Of a stretch of DNA of 64,000 bases, positions 9,787 to 19,142 are shown one piece after another (the stretch's first letter is position 1; each line of letters starts with the position of its first letter). This DNA comes from an uncultured Leptolyngbyaceae cyanobacterium (GTDB lineage: Bacteria; Cyanobacteriota; Cyanobacteriia; Leptolyngbyales; Leptolyngbyaceae): the NCBI GenBank assembly GCA_938023035.1, contig CALIDI010000049.1, positions 58,835-122,834 of the forward strand, given 5' to 3'. The translations under genes were made by a program, and so were the position numbers. The notes under the pieces are model-generated. The model saw only the letters and a program-made list of their open reading frames with translations. It was not told the DNA's origin and ran no database searches.

Positions 9787-11029
9787 GTTTGGGAAAACCT
9801 TGACTCTAAAGAGCTTCCCCGGTTCTTCAAGTGCAAAAAACACAAGATTTTTTGAAATTTCTCTAAATTTTTGTATCCATACATTTATTGGAAACACAAG
9901 ATTGGTGATCAGGGTGATTAGCATTTATCTTTTTGACTTCTCCCCGAAAACCATTAACCCAAGCGGTTGTCTGTGAGGCTTCGCCCCAACCAATTCTGTC
10001 CGAAGCACAACGAACCATCATTATACTATAAGTTAGCCACCCCCAGCAGGGACAGCCAAAGGCACCAACGATTAGAGAAGACGAATTAGAAGGACGGGAG
10101 TGAGGGCTTCAACTCCCCTCGTTTCTGTGGATTATGGCTTGAGCGAACTGACAGAGGTCATTGGTTGAATCAATATAATCTAGCCACTTAATTAAAGACA
10201 GGGTGCAGGAGTAGAAAACTACTGCTGGGGACAACGATAACCTCCTTAACCCCCATAGATTGAGAAACTTGGAGCAATCACTGAGTGCCCTAAAGTGGAT
10301 TACGGTTAAATTTTAAGAGTCTACAACCCATCAAAATTTCCCTCACGGGCACTCATTCAACTGTGAGAAGCAACTGTGAGAAGAGACAAACACTTCAGCT
10401 CAATAAGCCTGAGGCAATCACATATGCTTTTGCCTAGCATCTTTGTCAGGCAATCCTAAAAAGAGTTTACCCACACTTTAAAGAAACCTCTTTGTTGATG
10501 AACGATTGATAGATTTCATCAGAAACTAAGGACACTTTAAGGGTGCGTGTCACTTTTGCCCTCACCCTTTTCTGGTGTGCCCGAATTGCTCTCATCCCTC
10601 TCCCAAATTAGGAGCGGGACTTTACAATGGCTCCGACCCTCTTCTCTTCTTCCAGTTTGGAGAAGGGCTAGGGGATAAGGGCCTGCAAAGTGACGTACTT
10701 TCCACTTCCATCCTATTTTATTCAAGGCTTTTTCGTAAGGACTTAGGCGATTCTCTGCGTGTCTGTGTCAAATGCCCTCTTACGCTCAACGGCGAAGATT
10801 TGCAGCAACTGATGCGTGGGGATACGCGCAGCATCGTCTCCCTGAGTTATATCCCAAAGGTGGTGCACCTTGTGTTCAACTTGCGGTTTTGGGTAGCAGA
10901 AGCCTTGCAGCGCTTAGAATTCAAGCGGTTATTTATGCTGCATTCTCTGTTTCAATTGTGATGACACTTCAGATTTCGCCATATCCAGAGCGCTCTTGAC
11001 CTGATTCGGTGCTAAGTGACTCGCTGTTC
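9787..11029. other. Gene-free region with one MITE-like repeat
   Basis: About 1.2 kb upstream of the FecR gene and downstream of yebC. Apart from the repeat at 10541-10702 I see no supported gene. ORFs here have no ribosome binding site or family pattern. A minus-strand TATAAT-like box near 10020-10028 could belong to the FecR-kinase operon but is far from its start. Confidence 0.6.
10541..10702 (+). repeat. MITE-like dispersed element, family A copy 1
   Basis: Left end GGGTGCGTGTCACTTTTGCC and right end GGGCCTGCAAAGTGACG form imperfect inverted ends. Internal CTCTCCCAAATTAGGAG and GTTTGGAGAAGGGCTAGGGG motifs are shared with the other family A copies. Flanks CACTTTAA (10533-10540) and CACTTCCA (10703-10710) resemble a decayed target duplication. 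Confidence 0.7.
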
Positions 11030-11842
11030 TTAAGCTAGACTCATTGCCATCAGCTCATCACTCATCTCAAAGTTGGCCGTGACTGTCTGGACATCATCCA
11101 AATCCTCTAGGGCGTCCATGAGTTTGAGGAGCGATCGCGCTTGATCACTATCACTCACCTCAACCGTATTGTTTGCAATCCAGCGCAACTCTACCTGGGT
11201 GACGTTAAATCCCTGCTCCTTGAGGGTAGTACTGAGTTGCTCCAGATTAGCCGGAGCAGTTATCGCCACGGCCACTGCGACCTCTTCGCCCTGGGTAAGT
11301 TCATAGGTTTCGGCCCCGCCTTCCAGACAGGCTTCTAGTAAGGCCTCTTCGTCAACGGGTTGGGCCGGTTCTTCCCGTCGCTTCCGCCCGTTATCAGGCG
11401 GCATCAGAGCGACCTCAACGACCCCCTTCTGGTCAAACATCCAGCTCACACAGCCGGTTTCACCTAGGTTGCCGCCATTTTTGCTAAAAGCAACCCGCAA
11501 ATCTGCGGCAGTTCGGTTGCGATTATCGGTCAAGGCCTCAATCAAGACGGCCACGCCACTGGGGCCATAGCCCTCATAACGAATTGCTTCCAGAGCAGCC
11601 CCCTCAGATCCTAATTTACCGGCCCCCTTCGCGATCGCCCGTTCGATATTGTCATTGGGAATTCCTGCCGCCTTAGCCTTCTCAATCGCTGTTCTTAGCT
11701 GAAAGTTTCCTGCCGGGTCGGGCACCCCGCTACGGGCCGCAACAATAATTTCTCGCGAAATCTTGGTGAAAACTGCGCCTTTTTTGGCATCCACCCGTGC
11801 CTTCTGACGCTTAATATTTGCCCACTTACTATGTCCAGCCAT
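11030..11842 (-). CDS. yebC: YebC/PmpR family protein
   Basis: The 270-residue protein begins [20 protein letters not shown], the invariant N-terminus of the YebC family. The conserved [14 protein letters not shown] and [12 protein letters not shown] segments follow. Members were described as transcriptional regulators, and more recent work links some of them to translation through proline-rich stretches. The acidic insert around residues 155-175 ([15 protein letters not shown]) makes it about 20 residues longer than usual. It is a single gene, followed by about 1 kb without genes. Confidence 0.96.
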   Translation of the reverse strand: MAGHSKWANIKRQKARVDAKKGAVFTKISREIIVAARSGVPDPAGNFQLRTAIEKAKAAGIPNDNIERAIAKGAGKLGSEGAALEAIRYEGYGPSGVAVLIEALTDNRNRTAADLRVAFSKNGGNLGETGCVSWMFDQKGVVEVALMPPDNGRKRREEPAQPVDEEALLEACLEGGAETYELTQGEEVAVAVAITAPANLEQLSTTLKEQGFNVTQVELRWIANNTVEVSDSDQARSLLKLMDALEDLDDVQTVTANFEMSDELMAMSLA

Positions 11843-11937
11843 ATCTCTGCTCGCAACCAGTCCAGCAATGCATGAAACGTGTCAATCAATAGAATAGACA
11901 AAATTGCAAACGGGTTGGCAGTCTGCCAGAGCGATCC

Positions 11938-12291
11938 CTACTCTGGCTTTACCTTTTGCTCTAACTGTGCCACGCGCTTTTCTAAAGCAGTTAGCCGATC
12001 CTTTGCTGCGATCGCCAAGGTGGCCAATCGATCTAGCATCTGGCGATCGCTAGGGGCCTCTGGCCGCCCTGGACGACTGGCAGGAGCCGGAAAGGGCAGC
12101 GGCGATCGCAGCCGACTCAATGCCAAAACCTGAGACTTCAACTGACTCACTTCTAGCCGTAACTGGCTGATATCTGCTTGCAGGTTAACAACTGACTGTG
12201 CCACTACCCAGCGGTCACCCCCTAGCAGCAGGAGGAGCGTGATTCCCACCACCAAGATCCAGACTTTTAATCGGCGATTTAAAGTTTGCAT
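11938..12291 (-). CDS. Small membrane-anchored coiled-coil protein, unknown
   Basis: A 117-residue protein with one N-terminal membrane helix (WILVVGITLLLLLGG) and two heptad-rich segments (about 34-58 and 85-113) separated by a Pro-rich linker. I do not recognise a named family. The architecture fits a periplasmic or lumenal coiled-coil anchor. It lies 28 bases after a 66-residue membrane protein on the same strand and the two may be co-transcribed. Confidence 0.65.
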   Translation of the reverse strand: MQTLNRRLKVWILVVGITLLLLLGGDRWVVAQSVVNLQADISQLRLEVSQLKSQVLALSRLRSPLPFPAPASRPGRPEAPSDRQMLDRLATLAIAAKDRLTALEKRVAQLEQKVKPE

Positions 12292-12319
12292 CGTTCAGCG
12301 TTATCTCAGTACAACAGGC

Positions 12320-12520
12320 TTATAGTTTAGGTTCCGATACAGTGTCCGGTATCGGCCCATGATTGTGGGGGGCCGTAGAAGCATCACCCCTTTGAAAATC
12401 CGGCGGCGGCAATGGCTCAATCGGAGTCTGAAACCCCGGATAGGGAAGCATTGCTGCTATCAAACCGGTGATAAATAAGCAGAGAATAATTGGAATGAAA
12501 CGAGGGCGGGTAATATTCAT
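12320..12520 (-). CDS. Small single-helix membrane protein, unknown
   Basis: A 66-residue protein with one membrane helix (FIPIILCLFITGLIAAMLPY) and a Pro-rich hydrophilic tail. It has no recognised family. Close spacing to the following coiled-coil protein suggests a two-gene unit. The composition is protein-like, but support is only the ORF and its neighbour. Confidence 0.5.
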   Translation of the reverse strand: MNITRPRFIPIILCLFITGLIAAMLPYPGFQTPIEPLPPPDFQRGDASTAPHNHGPIPDTVSEPKL

Positions 12521-13455
12521 TGGTATTTATTTCTTTATTTAAGGAATTTGAAAGAGGCTAGAGAATCAACCTTGTTCAAATGCAAGCGAGTCCTTTCGTC
12601 TGTAGAAAAACTACAGGCTTTGAGCTGGACTTGTTTTAACTTCAATCACCTGAATCTAGATTTCGGTTGAACGGCTTGGGCATGGCTAACCCCAATCACG
12701 GTTCTTTTCCAAGAGGCAAACTCGTCTGGTTTGCACTGGAATAAGGTGCGCCTCCTCAGTCTGCCCCAAGCGCTTGGGGCAGCGAAATTACCTAAACAGC
12801 CAACGAAAGGGCTGAAAGCGGCCAAATAACGCCAGGAATTGACAGGGCGTATCCTAAAAGAAGGCGGTTATTTTTATCTGTCTACTTGTGTACGATAGAT
12901 ACCGAGCAACGGTTCTCGCTTCTATTCCCGACTTTTAACTGGCACACTCGCCTGGATTCCCCCATTCGTGAGCTTTGATCGATTCCTTCCAGCGCACCAA
13001 TGACGGGTTAGCAGCACCTATATTAGCCATCTCTCCCTCTAGTAGACGAAGGCATCCGTCTGTCTACCCTCCCCCCCTTGCTTGAATGCCCATTAGGGCT
13101 ATACCCCTCTCCTGCTTTGGGAGAGGGGCTTTGATCTTCCCTGCTGTCTTGATGAAAGCAGGCGCTAGAGGATGCGGGTGGCTGAGACGAGTCCAGCAAT
13201 TTCCGCCTTGCTGTACTAGTGCCCTGCGAAACAATGATCTTAAGACGTCGTACTGGATCACTGGCAGCGTTGCAGCATCAAAACACTGATTGCGTTGATG
13301 TGGCCCTGGGCTTTTCAGCGATTCCTGACTATACTAGGGGGGTTCTAGACTAGGGCCAGATCGAGACCTGCTGTTACGTGCTACGAGAGCAGCCTAAGAA
13401 GCAACCGATCTGATTTGAGCCTTACCCATGGTTTAATCTGCGCAAAGGTGCTGGT
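12521..13455. other. Gene-free region with family C repeat
   Basis: No supported gene in 0.9 kb. It contains a short hairpin CTGTAG-AAAAA-CTACAG near 12600, the family C repeat at 13068-13130, and a TATACT box near 13328 that could serve the dienelactone hydrolase gene. Confidence 0.55.
13068..13130 (+). repeat. Dispersed repeat family C, copy 1
   Basis: The block CCCTTGCTTGAATGCCCATT followed by AGGGCTATACCCCTCT recurs with few changes at 21255-21297. Here it continues into a palindromic CCCTCTCCTGCTTTGGGAGAGGGG. Confidence 0.6.
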
Positions 13456-14313
13456 ATGAAAGGTTTGTTTGCATTGTTTGGGGTGCCCCTTGCCGCAGTT
13501 TCTCTGTTTGCTGGTTCGGCTGTAGCCGCTATTCAAACTCAGGTGGTCGAGTATAGGCATGGAAAGGTCGTTTTGGAAGGGTTTCTGGCCTATGATGACG
13601 CACTTCCCGGTAAGCGCCCTGGGGTATTGATTGTGCATGAGTGGACGGGAGTTGGCGATTATGTCAAGGGGCGTGCTCGACAACTCGCTGCACTCGGTTA
13701 TGTTGCCTTTGCCGCCGATATTTATGGAAAGGGAATCCGCCCTGATAACCCCACCGATGCCGGTAAGGAGGCAACTAAATATCGTTCCAATCGCCCTCTA
13801 CTGCGCGATCGCGCCACCGCAGGGCTAAAGGTTCTCCAATCTAACCCACTAACGGATACTCGCCGCATTGCCGCTATTGGCTACTGTTTTGGTGGTGGAG
13901 CCGTCTTAGAGCTGGCCCGCAGTGGTGCCCCTATTGCTGGAGTTGTCAGCTTCCACGGCAATCTGGATACGCCCAACCCGGCAGATGCTCAAAATATTCG
14001 GTCAAAAGTGCTGGTGTTACACGGAGCCGCCGATCCCCTGGTGCCTCCAGAGCAGGTGGCCGCCTTTGACAAGGAAATGACAGACGCCAAGGTGGATTGG
14101 CAACTGATTTCCTATGGTGGAGTAGTTCATAGTTTTAGCAACCCTAGGGCTGGCAATGATCCCTCCACAGGAGTCGCCTACAATGTGAAGGCAGATCACC
14201 GTTCCTTCGTGGCGATGCAACAATTTTTTAAGGAAATCTTTAAGAAGCGGCCTGACAGGTTCAAGCCTCCTATCATGAATCCTCGTCCCCACTCCCGCAA
14301 CGGTGTCCGTTAG
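13456..14313 (+). CDS. Secreted dienelactone hydrolase family protein
   Basis: A 285-residue alpha/beta hydrolase. A signal peptide is clear (hydrophobic core LFGVPLAAVSLFAG, likely cleavage after AVAA near residue 25), so it works outside the cytoplasm. The dienelactone hydrolase catalytic triad is visible: Cys144 in GYCFGGG, Asp193 in HGAADPLVP and His225 in VVHSFSNP. The natural substrate is unknown for most secreted members. The start has AAAGGTG about 10 bases upstream. There is no operon partner on its strand before yraN, 85 bases downstream. Confidence 0.92.
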   Translation: MKGLFALFGVPLAAVSLFAGSAVAAIQTQVVEYRHGKVVLEGFLAYDDALPGKRPGVLIVHEWTGVGDYVKGRARQLAALGYVAFAADIYGKGIRPDNPTDAGKEATKYRSNRPLLRDRATAGLKVLQSNPLTDTRRIAAIGYCFGGGAVLELARSGAPIAGVVSFHGNLDTPNPADAQNIRSKVLVLHGAADPLVPPEQVAAFDKEMTDAKVDWQLISYGGVVHSFSNPRAGNDPSTGVAYNVKADHRSFVAMQQFFKEIFKKRPDRFKPPIMNPRPHSRNGVR

Positions 14314-14398
14314 TTTTACGCCAGTCTTGATTCAGGCTAGGCGTTGGGTTATCCTTACTCGTTTCTTAACCGCTATCTATTCCCTCGCTATTTGACTT

Positions 14399-14866
14399 GT
14401 GACAGGCCCTCAACTCCCCACCCATTTGCCTGTAAAAACGGGCACCCTCGGAGAACTGGTTGTTGCCCAGTGGTTAGAGCAACGAGGCTGGCAGTTGCTA
14501 GATCGACAGTGGCGCTGTCGCTGGGGCGAGCTTGACTTGGTGATGGGTTACCCCAGGCAGGAAGCAGCGAGTGGCTTGGCAGCGATCGCCTTCGTTGAGG
14601 TAAAAACCCGGCGCGGTCATAATTGGGACAGTAATGGTGCCCTGGCGATTACGCCCCAAAAGCAAGCCAAGCTGTGGAAAACAGCCCAGTATTACCTGGG
14701 GCAACACCCAAGCTGGGCGGAGGTACCCTGCCAATTTGACGTGGCCTTAGTACGATGTCAGACTACAGTCACCTCTCCACCCAAAATGTCGAATAGCGTC
14801 TTGCTAGGAGACACCTGGTTTTGTCTGCAAGACTACATCACCCATGCCTTTTCACTCACCGATTAA
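14399..14866 (+). CDS. yraN: YraN family (UPF0102) nuclease-fold protein
   Basis: A 155-residue member of UPF0102, with the restriction-endonuclease-like motif GELDLV(14 residues)AIAFVEVKTRRG. The core Asp and Glu-x-Lys expected of the PD-(D/E)XK fold are present. GTLGELVVAQWLEQRGWQLL at the N-terminus is also typical. The cellular function of the family is unsettled. It starts at GTG 14399, with no strong Shine-Dalgarno. It ends 6 bases before the convergent glycosyltransferase gene. Confidence 0.88.
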   Translation: MTGPQLPTHLPVKTGTLGELVVAQWLEQRGWQLLDRQWRCRWGELDLVMGYPRQEAASGLAAIAFVEVKTRRGHNWDSNGALAITPQKQAKLWKTAQYYLGQHPSWAEVPCQFDVALVRCQTTVTSPPKMSNSVLLGDTWFCLQDYITHAFSLTD

Positions 14867-14872
14867 CCGCCA

Positions 14873-15823
14873 TTAACCACCCCATATCTTTTCTAAGACC
14901 GTCTGAGGCGCAATATCTGACATTTGCCCACTGAGGGATTTAATTCCCACAAAGCGATTGCTTTCGGGCAACAATCGTTTTGGTTCAGTTGCGCCAAACA
15001 AAGCCAGGGTATAGGTTTTAACCGCTACCGCCAGTTGCATCGGCGCGCTCTGAACGCAAAGCAACAGATTGGCCCCGGCAATCATCGCCGTCAGCTTGCC
15101 CAGATCTGGTGGGGTTGTCACCTTCAGCCCAGGATTGAGCCTAGAGAAAACCTCGACGAAACCTACATTCTGCTTATCACCTAGCAACACTAACGGTAAA
15201 TCAGGCTGCTTTTGTTGAAAGTCTTGAACAATCCCCTGCCACTTTTCAACCGGATAGAAATTGCCATTGTCGGTTTCCTCATTGGTGCCATAAATAGCCA
15301 CATACCCACCTGAACCAATGCCTAGCCGCTTGCGCTCAGCATCTGCCCAGTCTAAATCCTTAACGGGTAGGGTGACTGTTATTTCTGGGCAAGGATGGGA
15401 GGCACCTAGCCCTCGAAGGAGATCGTAGTAGGTCGCAGCAGCATATTGATTCTCTTTTTTAGGGACTCGATGGGTGTAAAAGTTGGCTCCAGCAGATAGC
15501 TCAAACCCAACTCTTACGGGAATACCGGCCAACCAGAGCACAAAACTTGTGGCCCAATCATTGCCTGGGAAAATCGCAATGTCATACTCTCGCTCGCGTA
15601 GGTTCCCTAATAAGTTTCCCCAATCAGCTAGGCTATTACGGGCTTGAAAATCGAAAGCGATCGCCTCATGCACTATCGGGTTAATACCATAGGCGGCTTT
15701 AGAGGCAAGCGGAACAACAACATCAATTTGGGCTTTTGGATAGACCTGCTTCAGACCATCAAGGGTTGGAAAGAAGAGGAACTGATCGCCAACTTCACCA
15801 GGAATAAGGGCTACGATTCGCAT
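14873..15823 (-). CDS. Glycosyltransferase family 9 (heptosyltransferase-like)
   Basis: A 316-residue GT-B fold protein. The N-terminus MRIVALIPGEVGDQFLFFPTL matches the ADP-heptose:LPS heptosyltransferase family start. The C-terminal nucleotide-binding half carries ANLLLCVQSAPMQLAVAVKT and LFGATEP, close to the family pattern of D-x-G-x-x-H-x-A and G-x-T-x-P but with VQSAPMQLA replacing the usual TDSGPMHLA. The loss of Asp and His in that motif may mean altered chemistry. It is a single gene, probably in envelope glycan synthesis. Confidence 0.85.
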   Translation of the reverse strand: MRIVALIPGEVGDQFLFFPTLDGLKQVYPKAQIDVVVPLASKAAYGINPIVHEAIAFDFQARNSLADWGNLLGNLREREYDIAIFPGNDWATSFVLWLAGIPVRVGFELSAGANFYTHRVPKKENQYAAATYYDLLRGLGASHPCPEITVTLPVKDLDWADAERKRLGIGSGGYVAIYGTNEETDNGNFYPVEKWQGIVQDFQQKQPDLPLVLLGDKQNVGFVEVFSRLNPGLKVTTPPDLGKLTAMIAGANLLLCVQSAPMQLAVAVKTYTLALFGATEPKRLLPESNRFVGIKSLSGQMSDIAPQTVLEKIWGG

Positions 15824-16194
15824 ATCTTCAGGCTGCTAAAACTGGGATCGGCTGGATTGCCTCATTCAGTGTAGAGGGAATCTGTCTCTCTTAAAAGTTC
15901 ATCTCACCACCCTGGAGAAATTTTCTGCTGAACCTAGCCTTAACTGGGCGAAAATCAGAAAATATTGTGACGTCTTAGCCTGCCCACTCTGCGAGAAGCA
16001 AGCGACACACTAAACTCTTTCCCAAATTTGGAAGAGAAACTTTGAACCTGGCTCCCCTTCTCTCCAGTTTGGGAGAAGGAGCAGAGGAATGGGGGCAGTT
16101 CGGCACCCCGAGAATCGCCTGAGTAGTGCAAAAAATCCTATGATTACTCCCAGAAACGACTGTTCTCCCAGTCATCTGTATCTTAGAGCCATCT
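15824..16194. other. Intergenic region with family B repeat
   Basis: A divergent intergenic region between the GT9 gene and truB. Most of the middle is the family B repeat at 16017-16128. The remainder would hold the two promoters. I see no gene. Confidence 0.5.
16017..16128 (+). repeat. Dispersed repeat family B, copy 1
   Basis: It contains GAGAAACTTTGAACC, CCAGTTTGGGAGAAGGAGC and the tail GTTCGGCACCCCGAGAATCG. The tail recurs at 43621-43656 and the body at 21655, 43721 and 49201. Confidence 0.6.
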
Positions 16195-17136
16195 GTGCAC
16201 GGATTTCTCAACCTCAATAAACCTCTGGGTCTGACCTCCCACGATTGTGTGGCCAAACTGCGCCGCCTGCTTCAACTCAAGCGCATTGGTCACGCAGGCA
16301 CCCTGGATCCTGCCGCTAGTGGGGTCTTACCGATCGCCATTGGTAAAGCCACCCGACTGCTGCCGTTTTTGCCCTCCGATAAGGCTTACCGGGCGACCAT
16401 TCGGTTGGGTCTGCAAACAACAACCGATGACTTAATGGGAGAAGTCACTCACAGCCAGGCTGTACCCCATCTTGAGTTAGCCTCCATCCAGGCAGCTATC
16501 CCTCATTTTCTAGGCACGATCCAGCAGATTCCCCCGCGTTATAGCGCAGTGCAGATTCAGGGTCAACGGCTCTATCATCTGGCACGGGCGGGGAAAGACA
16601 TTAACATCCCTGCCCGCCAGGTGACGGTGTATCAAATTGAGGTGCTGGCCTGGTATCCAGGGGAATTTCCCGAAATCGAGCTGATGATTACCTGTGGGGC
16701 AGGCACCTACATTCGGGCGATCGCCCGTGACTTGGGGGCTAAGCTGGGGGTTGGCGGCACCCTCGCGGCCTTAGAGCGTACCCAAAGCAGCGGCTTTAAC
16801 CTGGCTGATAGTCTTACCTTTGACGCAATTGAACAATACCAGACCCCCAACCAGATCCCCCTTGTGGCACCGGCTACCGCGATCGCTCACTTGCCGATCC
16901 TCCAACTCTCAGCAGAAACCGCCTGGCGCTGGTGCCAGGGGCAAAAAATTGAAGGGTTTGCCACCGCTACCCAAATCACCGAACAGCCCCTACAGATTCA
17001 ACAAGAAGACGGGCGTTTTCTAGGCATTGGACAGGTAATTGACCACCAACTAAGGGCAAAGGTGGTTTTTGCAGAGCAAACGCCCCGCCCAGTAGCCAAC
17101 ACCCCTCCGGCAACGCCCCCCCATCGAGACACTTAA
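16195..17136 (+). CDS. truB: tRNA pseudouridine(55) synthase TruB
   Basis: A 313-residue enzyme that converts U55 of tRNA to pseudouridine. It starts at GTG (HGFLNLNKPLGLTSHDCV). The catalytic motif AGTLDPAASGVLPIAIG carries the nucleophile Asp38. The C-terminal RNA-binding part ends with a short Pro/Thr-rich tail beyond the usual family end. It is convergent with the DUF2808 gene, with 10 bases between the stops. Confidence 0.96.
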   Translation: MHGFLNLNKPLGLTSHDCVAKLRRLLQLKRIGHAGTLDPAASGVLPIAIGKATRLLPFLPSDKAYRATIRLGLQTTTDDLMGEVTHSQAVPHLELASIQAAIPHFLGTIQQIPPRYSAVQIQGQRLYHLARAGKDINIPARQVTVYQIEVLAWYPGEFPEIELMITCGAGTYIRAIARDLGAKLGVGGTLAALERTQSSGFNLADSLTFDAIEQYQTPNQIPLVAPATAIAHLPILQLSAETAWRWCQGQKIEGFATATQITEQPLQIQQEDGRFLGIGQVIDHQLRAKVVFAEQTPRPVANTPPATPPHRDT

Positions 17137-17146
17137 CTCTCAAAAC

Positions 17147-17683
17147 TTAAACGCCTCGCCGTCGCCGAATCGTAAACCGCCCTAGCCCCAAAAACTGGCC
17201 ATAGGCGCGCTCCCCTTGGGGATAAGCAGTTACACCAAACTGGTAAACCCCAGGAAACGTCGGGTTTTGTACTGGGTAAAGGGCGAGCGTCAGCGTTGCT
17301 CCAGGCTGCACCGGAGTTGCAAACACAATCGTCATTTGGCCTGGCTTAGTAGCAAGGACTTCAGCAAGCGGAATTTCCTGACCAGTCGGGCGATCGCCCA
17401 CATAAGCCCGCGTCGCCTGCACTCGAAAGCGCACAGTTTGACTACCAGATTGCTGGGTCAACACCACCCGCTGGAGAGGCGCTCCTGCATCTGGTAATAA
17501 CTCTAAGGTCAACCAGTAAGTGGCAACCGTTGAGCCTGCGGTCGTAAACGTTGCAGATGACCGCACAAGCCGAGGCGGGCGATCAAAATAAACCACTCCA
17601 TCCACCGTTTGCACCGCCTGCCCTGACAAGGCTCCCCCCATCCAGATTGCTAGCAGTACCTGAGCCAATCGATGCCTATTCAT
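17147..17683 (-). CDS. DUF2808 secreted protein
   Basis: A 178-residue protein with an N-terminal signal sequence (LAQVLLAIWMGGALSGQA). The pattern VVYFDRPPRLVRSSATF, TYWLTLELLPDAGAPLQRVVLTQ and FPGVYQFGVTAYPQG is characteristic of DUF2808, a family of exported cyanobacterial proteins of unknown function. The basic RRRR end is unusual but short. No operon partner is seen. Confidence 0.87.
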   Translation of the reverse strand: MNRHRLAQVLLAIWMGGALSGQAVQTVDGVVYFDRPPRLVRSSATFTTAGSTVATYWLTLELLPDAGAPLQRVVLTQQSGSQTVRFRVQATRAYVGDRPTGQEIPLAEVLATKPGQMTIVFATPVQPGATLTLALYPVQNPTFPGVYQFGVTAYPQGERAYGQFLGLGRFTIRRRRGV

Positions 17684-17999
17684 AACAAGATGCAGAAATT
17701 ATTTTTAGGTACTCGGAGTTTATCGTTGGTTTAAGGGTTCATGTTGCTGTTTAACTACTAGTAAACTTCTGTTAAAGGCAGGGATATCTTCTGAGCAAGG
17801 ATGATAACTTATATATAGGCACAAAGAGGAACGAAACCCTCTCTCCAACTAGCTTTCGGGACTGTGTCTCCTTCCCAAAGCACCTACAGGATTTAGCAGT
17901 ATTGTCGAGTCGCTTGTCTATTTGTCTGTGTCGCATTTTTTGCTGCGTTAGAAAAACATTAACGCATTTTAACTGGCTGTTGTCAGTTGGCATAACTCA

Positions 18000-18149
18000 T
18001 CTTCCAAGAGTAAAAAAAGGAGGAAACTAGCTTCACGCTTTGCTAATGAATGTAGGCCGTTTGAGCAAACTGTTTAGTTGAACGTTCTGTTACTCAAACC
18101 TCTAGTTTCAAATCTTAAAAAAACCTGGCTCACTTCCGCCAGGTTTTTG
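18000..18149 (+). ncRNA. Candidate small RNA ending in a strong terminator
   Basis: No coding sequence precedes the terminator on the plus strand for several hundred bases. The stretch contains AAAAAAAGGAGGAAACTAGC near 18011 and a U-rich 3' end. The GGAAAC element recalls loops of cyanobacterial Yfr2-type RNAs, but I cannot match a family. The 5' end is a guess. The hairpin could instead serve a minus-strand transcript. Confidence 0.3.
18121..18149. terminator. Bidirectional intrinsic terminator
   Basis: AACCTGG (18122-18128) pairs with CCAGGTT (18139-18145) across CTCACTTCCG. The stem is followed by T-runs on both strands (TTTTT after it on plus, seven T on minus). Confidence 0.8.
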
Positions 18150-18354
18150 CTTTTTATTGAGTTTTTTATTGAATTTTTTCCTTAGCGAAAACTCTTTGTA
18201 CACCTCACTACAGGGTAGTGATCGCTAGATTACTGAACCGATTAAAGATTAATTAGAGATTAAGAGGATATGTGGACACTCCCAACCTAATCACTGATTT
18301 CCGATCCCGATTCATGCCAAATGAATGACGAGTTGTACTTAGAAGGAAGAAGCC

Positions 18355-18960
18355 TCAGGACGATCCACTCAAAGACGATAACAGCAAGGAGGCTGGAGTC
18401 ACGCACATCGGGGCTGCCGCCCTTAGCTCAGACGCTGCCAGAGTTCCGTGGGCTTGGGCAACAGCACCAACTTTAAAGTACTCCAACTGCTGACTCGTCG
18501 AAGCCTGCACCTGGCGATATTGCAACTTTGCGATCGCAATTGTATGAGGCATCACGCCCACCAGCATCGCCATCAACTCATTGGGAATATCCACAGCAAT
18601 TTGACTCCCAAAAAAAGCTGCAAAACTGGATAGAAGCTTTTCAGCCCGACTAGCAGGCTGGGGTAACTCAGCAATTTTCTGTAACCAGCGTAGCCACTGA
18701 ATCCGCCGACTATAGGCAACTTGTCGAGCTTCCGGAGTAACAACCTCAACCAAACTAGGCGAACCAATCGCTAACACCGCTTCGTAATTTTCCTCGACAG
18801 CAAGAGAAACAGCCGCACCGGGGCCAGCAAATTCTGCATGGAATGCTTTACATAAAATCAATGCGCTTTTCTTACATTCACTAACCGCCAATAAACGTTG
18901 AGAACCCGACGCAAGTCTAGAACATTTAGCCCTGTCAATATGTGAAATACGAATATTCAC
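18355..18960 (-). CDS. Unknown protein, about 201 residues
   Basis: I do not recognise the family. The frame is open from an ATG at 18987, but the GTG at 18960 (NIRISHIDRAKC) has AAGG just upstream and is preferred. The mostly helical sequence contains PASRAEKLLSSFAAFFGSQI, then VDIPNELMAMLVGVMPHTIA. That spacing loosely resembles the winged helix of Crp-type regulators (helix, then a TxxELAxxxG-like turn), but the key residues are not conserved, so this is only a suggestion. It ends with a Ser/Leu-rich tail. It lies beside rnpB on the same strand. Confidence 0.6.
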   Translation of the reverse strand: MNIRISHIDRAKCSRLASGSQRLLAVSECKKSALILCKAFHAEFAGPGAAVSLAVEENYEAVLAIGSPSLVEVVTPEARQVAYSRRIQWLRWLQKIAELPQPASRAEKLLSSFAAFFGSQIAVDIPNELMAMLVGVMPHTIAIAKLQYRQVQASTSQQLEYFKVGAVAQAHGTLAASELRAAAPMCVTPASLLLSSLSGSS

Positions 18961-19142
18961 CACCTTACCCTTGACTAGCCAGTGCACAACTCATGACTCC
19001 CATGAGCTAATCGTAGTGTGGCCCATGGATTGCCTCAGAATTCTTAAGATAGACTTCGCCAAATCTACACACTATTCAGCCTGTTACATCCTTTTGTTAA
19101 AGTTAGTTTCTATCCTTGAGCGTTAAGAGAGTCACTGGGGAA

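Larger units (their letters stand above)
17684..18354. other. Gene-free region with possible sRNA
   Basis: The region lies upstream of DUF2808 and downstream of the unknown protein at 18355, so neither gene explains the strong terminator at 18121-18149. ORFs here are not protein-like. A small RNA ending at this terminator is possible. Confidence 0.5.

Noticed and set aside
10575..10999. Overlapping ORFs of 75-128 codons
   Set aside because: They start within or just past the family A repeat, in competing frames, without ribosome binding sites.
12599..12616. CTGTAG-AAAAA-CTACAG hairpin as a terminator
   Set aside because: Stem of six pairs without a T-run, and no gene directly upstream on either strand.
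17772..17993. 73-codon minus-strand ORF
   Set aside because: Polar, low-complexity product without ribosome binding site or family pattern.
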